A DNA stretch of 60,000 bases from Antedon mediterranea. Taxonomy: Eukaryota; Echinodermata; Crinoidea; Comatulida; Antedonidae. Location of the stretch: NCBI RefSeq assembly GCF_964355755.1, contig NC_092679.1, forward strand, positions 15,988,932-16,048,931, read 5' to 3'. The stretch's first letter is position 1. Every line of letters starts with the position of its first letter. The translations under genes were made by a program, and so were the position numbers. Positions 1 to 10,793 of this stretch are shown piece after piece. A model generated the notes under the pieces. That model saw only the letters and a list, made by a program, of their open reading frames with translations. It did no database searches and was not told where the DNA came from.

Positions 1-1198
1 GATTGACACGTCATCAGAATCGTTACAATATCCATCCGTGAATCAAAACCTTTATAACCAAACGATGGTGGCGTATAGTACGCCAGAATTGAGTAAGCAA
101 TATCATTCCGCAGAGGAATATGTCACAGAAAAACTGTTGAAAAATAAGTTTAAACCTCCACCACCGTATCCACGCGGGAGCACGAGCACTCCAGATCTTG
201 CACGACATTCCAATTTCTCCGTCAGTCACAGCAGTCCAGATTTAGTGAGCAGACGCTTGCGCTCTTCCATTCAACCGGTGCAGGAAGTTACAGATTTAGC
301 AATGAACAGTTTGTCAAGTAGTAACGTTGTCAATATTAGTAATGTGGATCTATCGCAATCATTGCCTGTAGAAGCGTTCGGTAACTTGCACCTAAACGGC
401 AACATGAACCCTGTTATGCACCCGTTAAGGCGACACGACCAACAAGCTTTGAATTACTTTAATAGTTTGTCGCATATGAGGCCTGGTTATTTAGATTTAT
501 CAAATCCAGATCCCCGTTTAGTCTCGCTTCACGAGTACCAATCAGATCCGGCATTACGTATTACCCACACTCCTCATCATGTTGTTCGACCGCCAAGTGA
601 TTTTGCAGATACTAGTGATATGGACTCACCTAATATGCTCTACAGCCCACCACCAGCATATAAACATACCCCTTCTGCTAACGATGTGTTCTTTAGCCAG
701 AATGGGTATAGTGAAATGGAAACTAGGTCACCCACGAGTCCTGTATCTCCCTCTAGAAAATTCACTCCAAAGCAATTAGAAAGATCTGCTGAAATGCAAG
801 AACTGAATGGATCGCAATTTGCGCTGCAAAATCATCACGAAACAAATATCGTGCAATCACGTTTACGCACAGTCTCTGCCCCGGATGCATTACAGGAGAC
901 TCACTTTGGTGCTTCTATGCCGTCTTACAATGCAACGTCCGATTCGTCATCAACCATGTCACCGGTTAATAAACAAGCACCGTTAAGTCCGAGCCACATG
1001 AGCGTTAGTTCCGTCACTACCACTGGGAGTGGAATGACGACTGATTCGGACTCGGAAGACCAAAACAAAGACAAAGAAGATGATGAGAATATTATAGGAC
1101 CTCTTAAAATGGCAGCCATGAATGGTTTAACTCTTGTGCGACCTGCAAAAAGTGATTCTGAAGGCACAACACCTGTCAAGCACCCAAGAGATGCAAGG
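1..1198 (+). CDS. PTPN14/21-like: PTPN14/21-like exon: linker with PPxY motifs (5' end outside window)
   Basis: Open from base 2 and low in complexity: Ser, Pro, Thr and His rich, with [35 protein letters not shown], an acidic [14 protein letters not shown] run and [18 protein letters not shown] lies at 158-169 and PPAY at 650-661; both fit the WW-domain ligand PPxY. The exon ends at AGG|GTATGT in phase 0. The frame stays open to 1438, but that extension is intronic and consists of a 15-bp minisatellite. Several S-x-P-D-L motifs resemble phosphorylatable linker sites of this family (inference). Confidence 0.9.
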
Positions 1199-4100
1199 GT
1201 ATGTTCTGATCAATATTCACCAAGTATATGTTTTTTGTATGGTACTTACCGGAAATCCTTGGATTGGCCTAATATGCCTGTCATAATATGTCTCAATCTA
1301 GTATGTCTGATCCTAATATGTCTGATGATCCTAATATGCCTGATCCTAATATGTCTGATCCTAATATGTCTGATCCTAATAAGTCTGATCCTAATAATGT
1401 CTTTTCCAGAAATTCTCATATTCCAAATGTGCTTTTAATGGTAAAAAAAGAATTTGGAACCTGTTAAACCAAGTATTTGGTAGAGTTTTCCAGGTCTCTA
1501 GAGAGGCTGGTATTAAGAGGGTTGGCTTCAAAAATGTGTATATTCAGCTCTCCAAAAAGTGGTTCTTGTATTTTGTCATGGGAGGTGTTTTTGATTCATT
1601 TTGATTTTAATTTACATTTTTTATTTCAGCGGAAAATCCTTGAAAACCAAATCACGGAAGGACAAGTTTTTACAGAGTATGAAAAGATAGCGAGAAAGAA
1701 GCCAAATGCGTCATTCTACACAGCACAACTACCTGACAATGAAGCAAGAAACCTCTTCAAAGATGTACTCCCATATGAGGTTAGAGGTCGTTTATATTAT
1801 ATTTTTACTTATACATGGCTTTTCTTGGCTTCTTTTGTGCTTAGTAAGTTAGGGTACAATATTGACACCAACTCCAACTAGGCAAGTTTAGCTACTGTAA
1901 ATGGCACATGTATAGACTAGTCCAGTATGATTCTCATGTGGCTTGCTGATGTTGGATTCTCAGCTTTGGTTAACAATTTTTGCCAAATAGTTACTACAGT
2001 AGAATCTGTATTAAGCACCGAACAAAGTTCTCCATCAATTTGGTTTTCCCTAAAGCTTGGTTCCCACTAGAACGTAACGCAAGGACGTAAACGCAACGCA
2101 AGCGTTTTAACCAATGACAAGCGAAGTTATAGACAGTTAGCAATCACAAGCGAACAAGCCATCGCTTGTGATTGGTCAATTCGCTTGCGTTGCATTTACG
2201 TCCTGTGTTACGTTCTAGTGGGAACCACGCTTTAATAAGTGTTGGTAGTAGTAGTATTAAAGCATATAAAATATTGCCCCTTATTCCTGAGAAAGTGTCC
2301 TAAAAAAGAGGCATTCTACTGTCTTCTACCACACCTAAAAATAATAAATTTAGAAATTTGGCCAAAAACAACCCAAGGCAAAATAATTACAGTAGAACTC
2401 CTATAATTATGAAGACCCACCTTTGGAACCTAACAACATTTCTGCTGAAGGGATTGGTCATAGTTTAAATCATGTATTTCACCTTGTTTGTTTCACATAA
2501 AAGAGTTTACTTAAAGATGTATTGTCCCCCAAAAACATGAAAAATGAAGATTAATTAAATCAGACTTTGAATACCTTATTTTGTAGTTAATATAAAGTTA
2601 ATCACATCCGTAGAAAAAAAAATGAAAAAAAATAATGTTTTCACTTGTAAAATGACAAAATAAATGGTTAAATTCAACCAAAAATCCATTGGCTGGCAGC
2701 CAATTTGACCATTTTTTGCTTTAAATTACATTTTTTTCAGGTAAATACACTTTTTTTAGACCCAATTTTTGGTCAAAGTGGATAACTATTACGTTACATT
2801 AAAATGGAATATTGAACAAAATTTGTTTTAAGAATTATTTTTTCAGGGGGACAATACATCTTTGATAAGGGGTTCTAATGTGGTAAAACTATTAATGTGA
2901 GAAAAACATAATTTAAGCTTCATTATGTTTGATGTTCTTTTTATTATAAGATTGTTTTGCAAAGTATATTTAATTTCTTTAGGATACACGCGTGAAGCTT
3001 GCTACAATGGTGGACAACAGTACAGGTTACATCAATGCTTCTCATGTCAAAGTACCCATAGCTGGAGAGATCATGCACTATATTGCATCTCAAGCACCAA
3101 TGGAGAACACGGTGAAAGACTGGTGGAGGATGGTTTGGGAACAAGAGGTGCTTGTGATTGTTATGTTGACAGCCCTTGAGGTAAGTAGAGAATAATGTTA
3201 GTGGTGGTGGTTGTAGTGGAGAGGTGGTTGTGGTAGAGAGGTGATTGTGGTAGAGAGATGGTTGTGGTAGAGAGGTGGTTGTGGTAGAAAGGTGATTGTG
3301 GTAGAGAGGTGATTGTGGTAGAGAGGTGATTGTGGTAGAGAGGTGATTGTGGTAGAGAGGTGATTGTGGTAGAGAGGTGATTGTGGTAGAGAGGTGATTG
3401 TGGTAGAGAGATGGTTGTGGTAGCATGATGGTGGTAGCATGATGGTAGTACACTATGGAGATTATGGTAAGGGTGATATAGGTACATGTGATGTGATTTT
3501 GACAGATAGGTAAGTAGATAATAATGCTAGTGGTGATGGTTATGGTAGGAAGAGGGTTGTGGTAAGGTGATTGAGGTACACTATGGTGATGATGATATAG
3601 GTACATGTGGTGTGATTTTGAAATAGTGATGGTTGTGGTGTTCGTGGTTGTGACCGTCGTTTTAAACTTGTGTCTCGTTTTAAAGCATTTAGTACAAAAA
3701 AACTGGGCATTATGTGATGTTTTATTATTCAATTTGAATTATAGGAAGATGGCAAGCAGAAGTGTTACCCATATTGGCCAAATTTCAAGGCATCAAATAA
3801 CATGGTTGAGTTTGGACCAGTAAGTATTATCTTCCCCAGGCATATAAAAATGATTTGGCTAATTCTGTTTTTTTCCAACATTCCACGTCTTGTAGAGATG
3901 TTCCCATTAATTAATCAAAATCATGCAAATGACCTAAAGCTAATTTAAGTTTTTTGGTCTAAATTAGTACATATATCTCTCCAATAATGTTAGTTCAACC
4001 AATATTGAGTGCAATTTTGAATGTTATTGTTTAAATATAGGCGACGCTGTTGGAATTTAATTGAGGTTGTGCACATTAATTGTCTTGAGTTTATTTATCT

Positions 4101-6249
4101 ACCGAATTAATCCCTGCTTAGACAAATATTTTACCTTAATAATATCGACTAAATTCTTTGAATGTAAATGAAATAAAATGAATAAATTTGTGGCACATAA
4201 AATACTTTTTTCATTGCTCTGAGAAGAAGTGTCAAGGGAAGATCAAAGCCTATTTTATACTGACACACAGTCAAGATGTAGTTATATTCTAAGCTATTTT
4301 GATTAAGTTTTAACAAAACACAACAAATTATATATTAAATGATTAATTAATCTAGCATCAGTCATAATGCATCAAGTGAAGATCAAAGCATTTTTTTTAC
4401 AGCAACACAAAGATAATATTATGATGTTATTATACCCAAAGCTGTTTTTGTTAACCTAGGATCTTTTCATTTACAGTGTGATTTAGTTTGATCATAACAG
4501 TTATTGACCCTTTATAGAATAATTTTCCCAACATAATAACATTTTTGACAATGAAACACTGTTAGATATTTTTATTAATATCTGCTACATTTTATCTTTA
4601 AATAACATGGGGAGGAATAACGTGTGTCTTTCAACTGTGGTGAATTGCACACAACAACTTTTATCTGTGTTAAGCTCTAACTAGTTTGACAAAAAAAATG
4701 TGATGTGCCCAAATATGTTGTGATATGACATATCCTACTTTTTATCTTTGTAACATGGGGAGGAATAACCTGTGTCTTTCAACTGTGGTGAATTGCACAC
4801 AACAACTTTTATCTGTGTTAAGCTCAACTAGTTTGACAACAAAAATGTGATGTCCATATAAGGGCACATTTTTTTCTCATAATGTTTGATAGTGTAGACA
4901 GAGCTTTAAAGGTCCCTTCTTATCAATTACTACCATTTGGATGTAACCCCTGCTTGATTCCGATGCACTGGTTTGGTTCACACAAGCTAGATCTGTACCT
5001 GTACCGCTTGGCCATTCAACATTTTGATAAATCAAGATTTGTTTCAGAGTTATCAATCAATCAATTCTTTATAACAACCATCTTCTTTTTATTTAAATAT
5101 CTTCTTATTAACAGTTTAAAATAATTGGACAATTCACTAATGATTCCGGTTGTTATATAACCAGTGGTCTTACGATCCGTCACATTCCATCCGGAGAGCA
5201 GCGTACCATATGGCATTTACAATACACCGATTGGCCTAACCAAGGCTGTCCAACAGATGTTTATGGCTTTCTCAGTAAGTGGTAGTTTGTTTATTTTAAA
5301 TATGCAGTTTTATTTTAAATTTAAATGAGAAATGTAATAAACTTTTAATTAAAAAATGTAATATTCAATTCAATTAGAAAAAACAAATAAAATAAATTTT
5401 GACCTGAACTTTACGTGAATCTAAGCCTACTCCAAGTTATAATCCAACTCTAGGGTAAATTCCTACTTTAGCGTATAATCCCACTCTATGGTACAATCCA
5501 ACTCTATTGAATAATCCCACTCTATGGAATAATCCCACTCTAGGGTATTGGCTGATACTAAAAAATCATACTAATTTATAAGAATTCCATTGAAGACAAA
5601 ATTGTATTAATTCACATTATTTTAATTGTATGTAAATAGGTTTTATTGAAGAATTTCAATCTGTTTGTCGCCATGCCAACAGTCTTCATGAGAAGGCAAT
5701 TTTATCACCTGTATTAGTACACTGCGTTGCAGGTGTTGGCAGGACAGGTGTTCTTATACTTACAGATGCAATGATTAACAGTCTAGAACATAATGAGGTT
5801 GGTACTCATTTGCATATATTATTCTTATTGGCTGATTGGGAGTTTATTTGTTACATTATAATATACCTATCTCAATGTTATAGGCCTTTGTATTATTTTA
5901 GTTTATTGCCGAGTATCATTCGGTTTTATTTACACCGACAATAACATTTTCTTGAATCTTGAGATTGATGCTCATTTGCATATATTGTTCTCATTGGCTG
6001 ATTGAAAGTTTATTAATTATAAATAGTAATGTACTTATCTCAATGAGATTGGTACTTATTTTATAATATATAATTTGCATTGACTTTTTAATTTACTTTT
6101 TTTTTTAAATTTTATTATAGGAAATCAACATTGCCAAGATGCTAAATCTGATTCGTCAACAAAGAATGTATACAATACAAACAGTCGGCCAGTACCAGTT
6201 TGTTTACAGAACACTTATACAGTCACTCAAGAACACAAGACTTATATAG
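1..6249 (+). CDS. PTPN14/21-like: PTPN14/PTPN21 (Pez)-type protein tyrosine phosphatase, C-terminal part, 7 exons
   Basis: Partial gene; the 5' part, which in this family carries a FERM domain, lies before the window. Exons by splice signals and reading frame: 2-1198, 1630-1779, 2983-3180, 3745-3819, 5115-5274, 5640-5797, 6121-6249. All introns are GT/AG; all junctions are phase 0 except that between exons 5 and 6 (phase 1). Joined, they give 688 residues and a TAG stop. The first ~400 residues are a Ser/Thr/Pro-rich linker with two PPxY motifs and a conserved [14 protein letters not shown] block. The rest is one PTP domain with [35 protein letters not shown] and the Q-loop IQTVGQYQF. Family members are cytosolic or junctional phosphatases that bind YAP-like WW proteins in Hippo signalling. 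The vertebrate paralogue equivalent (14 or 21) cannot be decided here; an invertebrate probably has one pro-orthologue. Confidence 0.93.
1264..1404 (+). repeat. 15-bp minisatellite in intron 1
   Basis: About nine degenerate copies of CCTAATATGTCTGAT lie between the donor of the linker exon and the first PTP exon. Because 15 is a multiple of three, the preceding frame stays open and gives a false hydrophobic tail on the linker exon. Confidence 0.85.
1630..1779 (+). CDS. PTPN14/21-like: PTPN14/21-like exon: start of PTP domain
   Basis: Acceptor TTTATTTCAG, donor GAG|GTTAGA, 50 codons, phase 0/0. It encodes [20 protein letters not shown] and continues to LFKDVLPYE. This is the N-terminal helical edge of the catalytic domain leading into the phosphotyrosine-recognition loop. 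The family has a FTEYE-type motif here and an NRV-type loop instead of the KNRY of PTP1B. Confidence 0.9.
2054..2232. mobile_element. MITE-like TIR element, family C, in intron 2
   Basis: The ends AGCTTGGTTCCCACTAG and CTAGTGGGAACCACGCT are inverted repeats, and the inversion continues inwards for ~50 bp (AACGTAACGCAAGGACG). Internal direct copies of the GCAAGCG type are present. The left flank is TAA and the right flank TTA. No coding capacity; a non-autonomous DNA transposon, PIF/Harbinger-like by the AGC end and TWA-type flank (inference). A partial copy lies at 19021-19115. Confidence 0.75.
2512..2864. mobile_element. TIR element, family H, in intron 2
   Basis: The ends AAAGATGTATTGTCCCCC (2513) and GGGGGACAATACATCTTT (2863) are exact inverted repeats around an AT-rich, noncoding centre. 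A second copy ends with the same terminus at 16415-16433. Non-autonomous DNA element; superfamily not assignable. Confidence 0.7.
2983..3180 (+). CDS. PTPN14/21-like: PTPN14/21-like exon: pTyr loop and TGYINASHV
   Basis: Acceptor TTTCTTTAG, donor GAG|GTAAGT, 66 codons, phase 0/0. It encodes [20 protein letters not shown], then [20 protein letters not shown] and [15 protein letters not shown]. These are the YINA and ASQ/GP motifs common to classical PTPs. A 17-bp minisatellite begins a few tens of bases beyond the donor. Confidence 0.93.
3192..3428 (+). repeat. 17-bp minisatellite in intron 3
   Basis: About 13 copies of GTGGTAGAGAGGTGATT with few variants start just behind the donor of the YINA exon. 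Related GTGGT-rich sequence continues to about 3650. On the minus strand the array creates His/Asn/Leu/Pro-rich open frames with no protein meaning. Confidence 0.9.
3745..3819 (+). CDS. PTPN14/21-like: PTPN14/21-like exon: CYPYWP segment
   Basis: A 25-codon exon, acceptor AATTATAG, donor CCA|GTAAGT, phase 0/0. It encodes [20 protein letters not shown] and VEFGP, matching the classical PTP motif (K-C-x-x-Y-W-P) after the central strand. Confidence 0.9.
4590..4908. mobile_element. Family A MITE with a 148-bp tandem duplication, intron 4
   Basis: A 148-bp segment (starting 4590 and 4738) is repeated in tandem. It covers intron sequence plus the left end of a family A element (AGCTC...ACTAGTTTGACA). 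The element's right end, TTTGATAGTGTAGACAGAGCT, occurs once, ending at 4905. TTA lies outside both ends (4670-4672 and 4906-4908). The duplication therefore happened after insertion. Confidence 0.75.
5115..5274 (+). CDS. PTPN14/21-like: PTPN14/21-like exon: WPD-loop region (reads WPN)
   Basis: Acceptor CTTATTAACAG, donor CTCA|GTAAGT, leaving phase 1. It encodes [20 protein letters not shown], then [20 protein letters not shown]. The loop that carries the general acid Asp (WPD) in active PTPs reads W-P-N here; the Asn codon is AAC at 5238-5240. The flanking HLQYTDWP and GCP residues keep the family pattern, so the alignment at this position is secure. Confidence 0.92.
5428..5555 (+). repeat. 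~19-bp minisatellite in intron 5
   Basis: Six or so degenerate copies of an AATCCCACTCTATGG-like unit, in intron 5. Confidence 0.75.
5640..5797 (+). CDS. PTPN14/21-like: PTPN14/21-like exon: catalytic P-loop
   Basis: Acceptor GTAAATAG, donor GAG|GTTGGT. The split codon A|GT (Ser) restores the frame from the previous exon. It encodes the signature [10 protein letters not shown] at 5720-5749: nucleophile Cys at 5723-5725 and the P-loop Arg at 5741-5743, so HCx5R is intact. The residue after the Cys is Val, where most PTPs have Ser. The end, MINSLEHNE, matches the helix after the P-loop. Confidence 0.93.
6121..6249 (+). CDS. PTPN14/21-like: PTPN14/21-like terminal exon: Q-loop and stop
   Basis: A T-rich tract ending TTATTATAG precedes 42 codons and TAG. 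It encodes [20 protein letters not shown], then [20 protein letters not shown] and LI. The Q-loop Gln of IQT and the QYxFVY motif are kept. The protein ends in -NTRLI, close to the usual end of this family, which has no long tail after the PTP domain. Confidence 0.93.
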   Translation, partial: EINIAKMLNLIRQQRMYTIQTVGQYQFVYRTLIQSLKNTRLI

Positions 6250-7110
6250 TTTTGCTACAAAAAGTTACTACTGTACTAAAAAGTTATATAAGTAGTGCTA
6301 CAACACATTATTTATGTAAGGTAGCATTCCTAAGAACACATAACTTATATAGTTTTGCTAAACACACTTACTACTGTACTAAAAAGTTATATAAGTAGTG
6401 CTACAACACATTAGTTATGTAAGTTACCATTTCTAAAAACACATGACTTATAGAGTATTTTACACAATTTATATAAGTCAACAAAGAATGTATACAATAC
6501 AAACAGTCAGCCAGTACCATTTTGTTTACAGAACACTTATACAGTCACTCAAGAACACAAGACTTATATACTTTTGCTACAAAAAGTTACTACTGCACTA
6601 AAAAGTTATATAAGTATCACTATAGCACATTATTTATGTAAGTTACCATTTCTAAAAACACATGACTTATAGAGTATTTTACACAATTTATATAAGTTAC
6701 TACTATATAATTTATGACTTATATAGTATCGCTGCACTATACAATTTATTTAAGTTTGTCTTAAGAGCATATGACTTCATATAAGTATCGCTACAGCACA
6801 TTATTTATGTAAGGTAGCATTGCTAAGAAAATATGACTTGTATAGTATAAGTTACTACCAAATTTTTAAGTATTGATACAGTACACTATTTATGTTAGTT
6901 ACCATTCATGAAACCTTTTATTTAGTATTTATGCAGTACAAAATTTATATGAATTAGTAATAAGTACTTTGCCCTATAGTTAGGATCATTTAAGTACATA
7001 ATTTATATAAGATACTACCAAAACTTGGCTTAAAAATATTGCTACAGCACAATTTAGTGTTGCTAAAAAGAGCTTATATAATATCACAGAACTATATAGA
7101 TCTCTACAAC
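6155..7110 (+). repeat. Tandem repeats over the last exon and 3' region
   Basis: A ~322-bp unit beginning inside the terminal exon (6155) is repeated from 6477. Behind it are shorter degenerate units (~80-100 bp) with ACTTATATAGT, AAGTTATATAAGTA and GCACATTATTTATGTAAG. The second unit repeats ~95 bp of coding sequence with only three changes, one of which turns the stop TAG into TAC. The repeats would lie in the 3' UTR if transcription runs through. No AATAAA was noticed close behind the stop, so the transcript end is unknown. Confidence 0.8.
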
Positions 7111-10100
7111 TGTTTTATATATATGGTCTTTGAATCATGGGTTGTTGAAAATTTCAATTGTAAGCGTATATTATCAATGTAGTTTTAAATGTATATATGT
7201 GTATATTTTCTATATTGTTTTTCTTTATTGAATGAAATTAAGTATTATATTTAAATTTATTATATACTTATTATATATTCAATTGTTACACTTTGATTTA
7301 TATGTATATAATATTTTAACCTGTTTTTTAGTTAGATTTATTATAAGTATTATAATTAAATTACAAATAGATTAATGTATTAAAATTGAATATAATCATA
7401 GTTATTCCACCACCAAATTGATATTATTTTAGTTTAACCATTATTTTTGCATATAATAATTTTACTGATATATTTTGTGGAGTTGAAGATTGCTGAATAA
7501 CTATTTTTAATAGACCATTTTGAATTATTCATTTGAACCATTTTTTCATTTAAATAATATTTTCCATAAAACCTAGATATTAGTTATCACTTTTTCACCT
7601 TTGTAGATATAGGTTATGTAATGTTTTTATATCAAACTAAATTAATATTTAACACCTTTTCCATAGCCTGACTAGTTGGATCGAAAAATTCATAATTTTA
7701 CAAATTTGGTAGAATTTTAATAGTTTATAAAGCATATTTAAACACGTTTTATTGGTAAATATTCATCATTCATAGGCCGTAAAAGTTTGTTAACGGGTCA
7801 ACAAAGCCCCATTTAGTACTAGACAAGTAAAATTCAATTTGAGTCCCATGGGCTTATGAATGATTACCACAACAGTTCTCTCCATTCAGGCTTGTAACAG
7901 AAAGTAACCACACAAGATATGCCTTGATGATATTTTATAAGTATGTGGGTTTACAGTAATTGTAAGATAATTGGTGTATTCCATTGGGGACTGTTAAATT
8001 GAGTATTGTTTTTCCCTTCAGTATGTAATTAACAGAGTTTTTTAAATTCACAAAACACTCAATGCCTTAATTTTCTTTTGAGCACTAAGTTGTACCAATT
8101 AAATATACCAAATTAGACAAAATTAAAAGTCAGTTTAGCCCTGCTAGAAAATTTATATTTTCCAATGTGTTAAGTTAGAAATTATATAAGATGGTGTATT
8201 TTCTTTGATGTAGATGTATTGAATATGTATGATGCATAACGTAAACATGGACCCAACTACAAATGAGCTAATAACAATGGTTTCATAATAGATAGCTCTA
8301 AGGGTAATGCTATGTTATGATATGGCATGTTCCTGGTTCAATGACCTTAAATAACATTTTGTTTGTGCTGTGTCAAAGCTATGTGTACACGAACTAGAGT
8401 TAACACAGGTTTCATGGTTAAGCTGATCCAAATCATATCTGAGTTACATCTGCCGGTAAATGGTCATGTTAACTGTTACATGTATTATACAGTAACTGTA
8501 TGTCGTTAACACCAATATAACTCCAATGTAACTCCGATAGGTTTCAGTAAATCCGCAGAACAAAGCTAAACCAAAGTGTAATTCTGATAGACCGCAATTT
8601 AAACATAGCTTATGAGGAGTTAAGTTTATGCAAGGTTTACTCAATCAACTTGTCATGCATATTCACATTTCTGTCTTAACAAGTTGGGAAAAAAACACAC
8701 CTTGTTTAGTTGTGTAAGTAAAACTAAAACAATCGTTTTACGTATGTTTATTATGAATATTACAATAACAATATTTTTATACATTTTTAATAAGATGTTA
8801 AGGCGCTATTCTATTCCAATTTCATATATATTTATAAATCAATTTGTTACCTTGTTCTTGTGAATGTCAGTTCCAGATGTACAAACATTCATAATTCTAA
8901 ATGATATTTTTATATAAGTCTTGATAATACAGAGTACAGTAGTTATTGGTATTTTAAAACCTTGTATATGAGAACGATTTCATCCATCTGAAACCTTGTT
9001 TATTTATTTTATATTTTAATGGTTAAAAAAAGGATTTTGAAGAATTTTAGAATGTATGTATACAAAGTAAATATCCATTTACATTATAAAGAAAGCATAT
9101 TATTTGAACAATATAATACTATTGAAGATGTTAAAATAACTATATGTAGAGAGTCATGCATTCTCTATAGAAGAACTCCCAACACACTTAAAACGATGAC
9201 ACCATAATTGTTTACAATCTGTTGGTTTAAGTGATTGTCTTGTAGCCGTTTCACATGGCCTAGCAAAACTTTGAGTTAACACACCAGATTGTCCACACAG
9301 GAGTTTTGTCTAGGCGAGGTGAAAGGTATTGTAGGTGTTATAATTATAAGCGAAAAATGTGGGTGTATAAACTAATGTCAGATTTTTTAGTTAACACACA
9401 CCAACATAAACAAGTTATATTACAAATTATGTCAGATTAGGGAAAAACATCTGACCAGAGTTATATGGTTAACAGAAATAGCAAAGATTTGAATAGAGGT
9501 ATCATTCATTGTGTTGTAATACTGTTGTTTTTTTAATAGCATTATTGCATATATTTTTTAGATTTACATATTTAAGAGATTGCCACTATTAAGACAAGTG
9601 CAATATTATTGGCTTATGTTTTATATACTAACAATGGTTGCTATGTGTACAGTTTCAAATAATGCATGGTTGCTATGTGTACGGTTTCAAATAATGCTTG
9701 ATAATTATATAAATAATAATTAAAAATTTTAGGATTTCTAAATTGATAAGAGCCTGTTAATATAACTATGTACTGTGTTGTTTTTATCACAAACATTGAT
9801 ATAAAAGTATTTTATAGCTGTGTGGGATATAGGGACCAGGTTTTAGAATATCAAACAAAAGTAATGTATTAAATAAATATGAATCATAAATGTGTCTTTT
9901 TTTTTATTCACTTATAATGTTATAAATAATGCATACATGCCACCACTCCCCGGGAGATTCCCATATTTTTTACTTGTCTCCCGACCTAACATTGTGTTCC
10001 CTGTTTTTCGACATTTTCTCCCGGATTACAAAGATAACTGAATTGTTATGTATATGTATTGTTTTCTGCATTAAAATTTAACAAAAAGGCTTACACACAA

Positions 10101-10660
10101 GCAAATTACGATATTTAAGTCGTCGTACAACCATCTGAAGGTATGTTTGAATTTTTACTGTGCTGAAAGATTGTTAGACCTTTCCAACTTTTAATTTATA
10201 AAGTTTACAGTACTACTATAAAATAAACTTTTTCGTGGAAGTTTTTGTTTAAAACTATAGATATAGGTTCCAGAAAGTATAATTAGACTTTCTTGTGTTT
10301 CCTTAGATGTAAATTTTCTGCAAAATTGTAAAATGTTTAAAGTTTATCCAAAATAAATATTTTTTTTTATTTCTCTTGGTTGATGATAAAATAACACAGC
10401 TGGGAGAATAGGAAGTACATTAAACAATTTAGGCCCAGGATGTAGTAATATTTGTTGAGGTAAGGTGTTTATAATTTGGAATTTCTGTAAGATATAAAAT
10501 TTTACGTTTGTAAATAAGAAAGATTATTATTAGTCATATAAATTTATAAATATGGTATTAATTATGATGTCATTTTAAATAAATTGTCATAATAATAAAC
10601 ATTATTTTTTGGTTTTCAGAATGTCTTGATCAAAATTTGTTTACTCTGTGACGAATCTCT
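7111..10660. other. AT-rich noncoding stretch downstream of the phosphatase gene
   Basis: No convincing gene. It may include a long 3' UTR: an AATAAA occurs near 9868. A 32-bp direct duplication (ATGGTTGCTATGTGTAC) lies at 9635-9695. CTCCCG-rich text at 9945-10030 resembles sequences at 41655-41760 and near 47320-47370, probably pieces of one dispersed repeat. Confidence 0.5.
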
Positions 10661-10662
10661 TA

Positions 10663-10793
10663 AGCTCTGTCTACACTATCAAACTGCTTTAACAAAAAAA
10701 CGTGTGATGTGCCAAAATATGGTAGTATGACATCATCATCTCCATATATAAGCACATCACATTTTTTGTCACATAAAGTTAGTGTAGACAGAG
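10663..10793. mobile_element. Family A MITE copy
   Basis: The left end AGCTCTGTCTACACTATC follows TTA, and the right end has AGTGTAGACAGAG. The interior has the paired motifs TGTGATGTGCC and CACATCACA and a central GACATCATCAT. Noncoding. Confidence 0.8.

Noticed and set aside
1199-1438. Open continuation of the linker exon for 80 codons
   Set aside because: A good donor (AGG|GTATGT) ends the exon at 1198; the rest is a 15-bp minisatellite, and the next exon continues the PTP homology in frame.
2944-3732. 262-codon minus-strand frame rich in His, Asn, Leu and Pro
   Set aside because: It is the complement of the 17-bp minisatellite and overlaps a real phosphatase exon.
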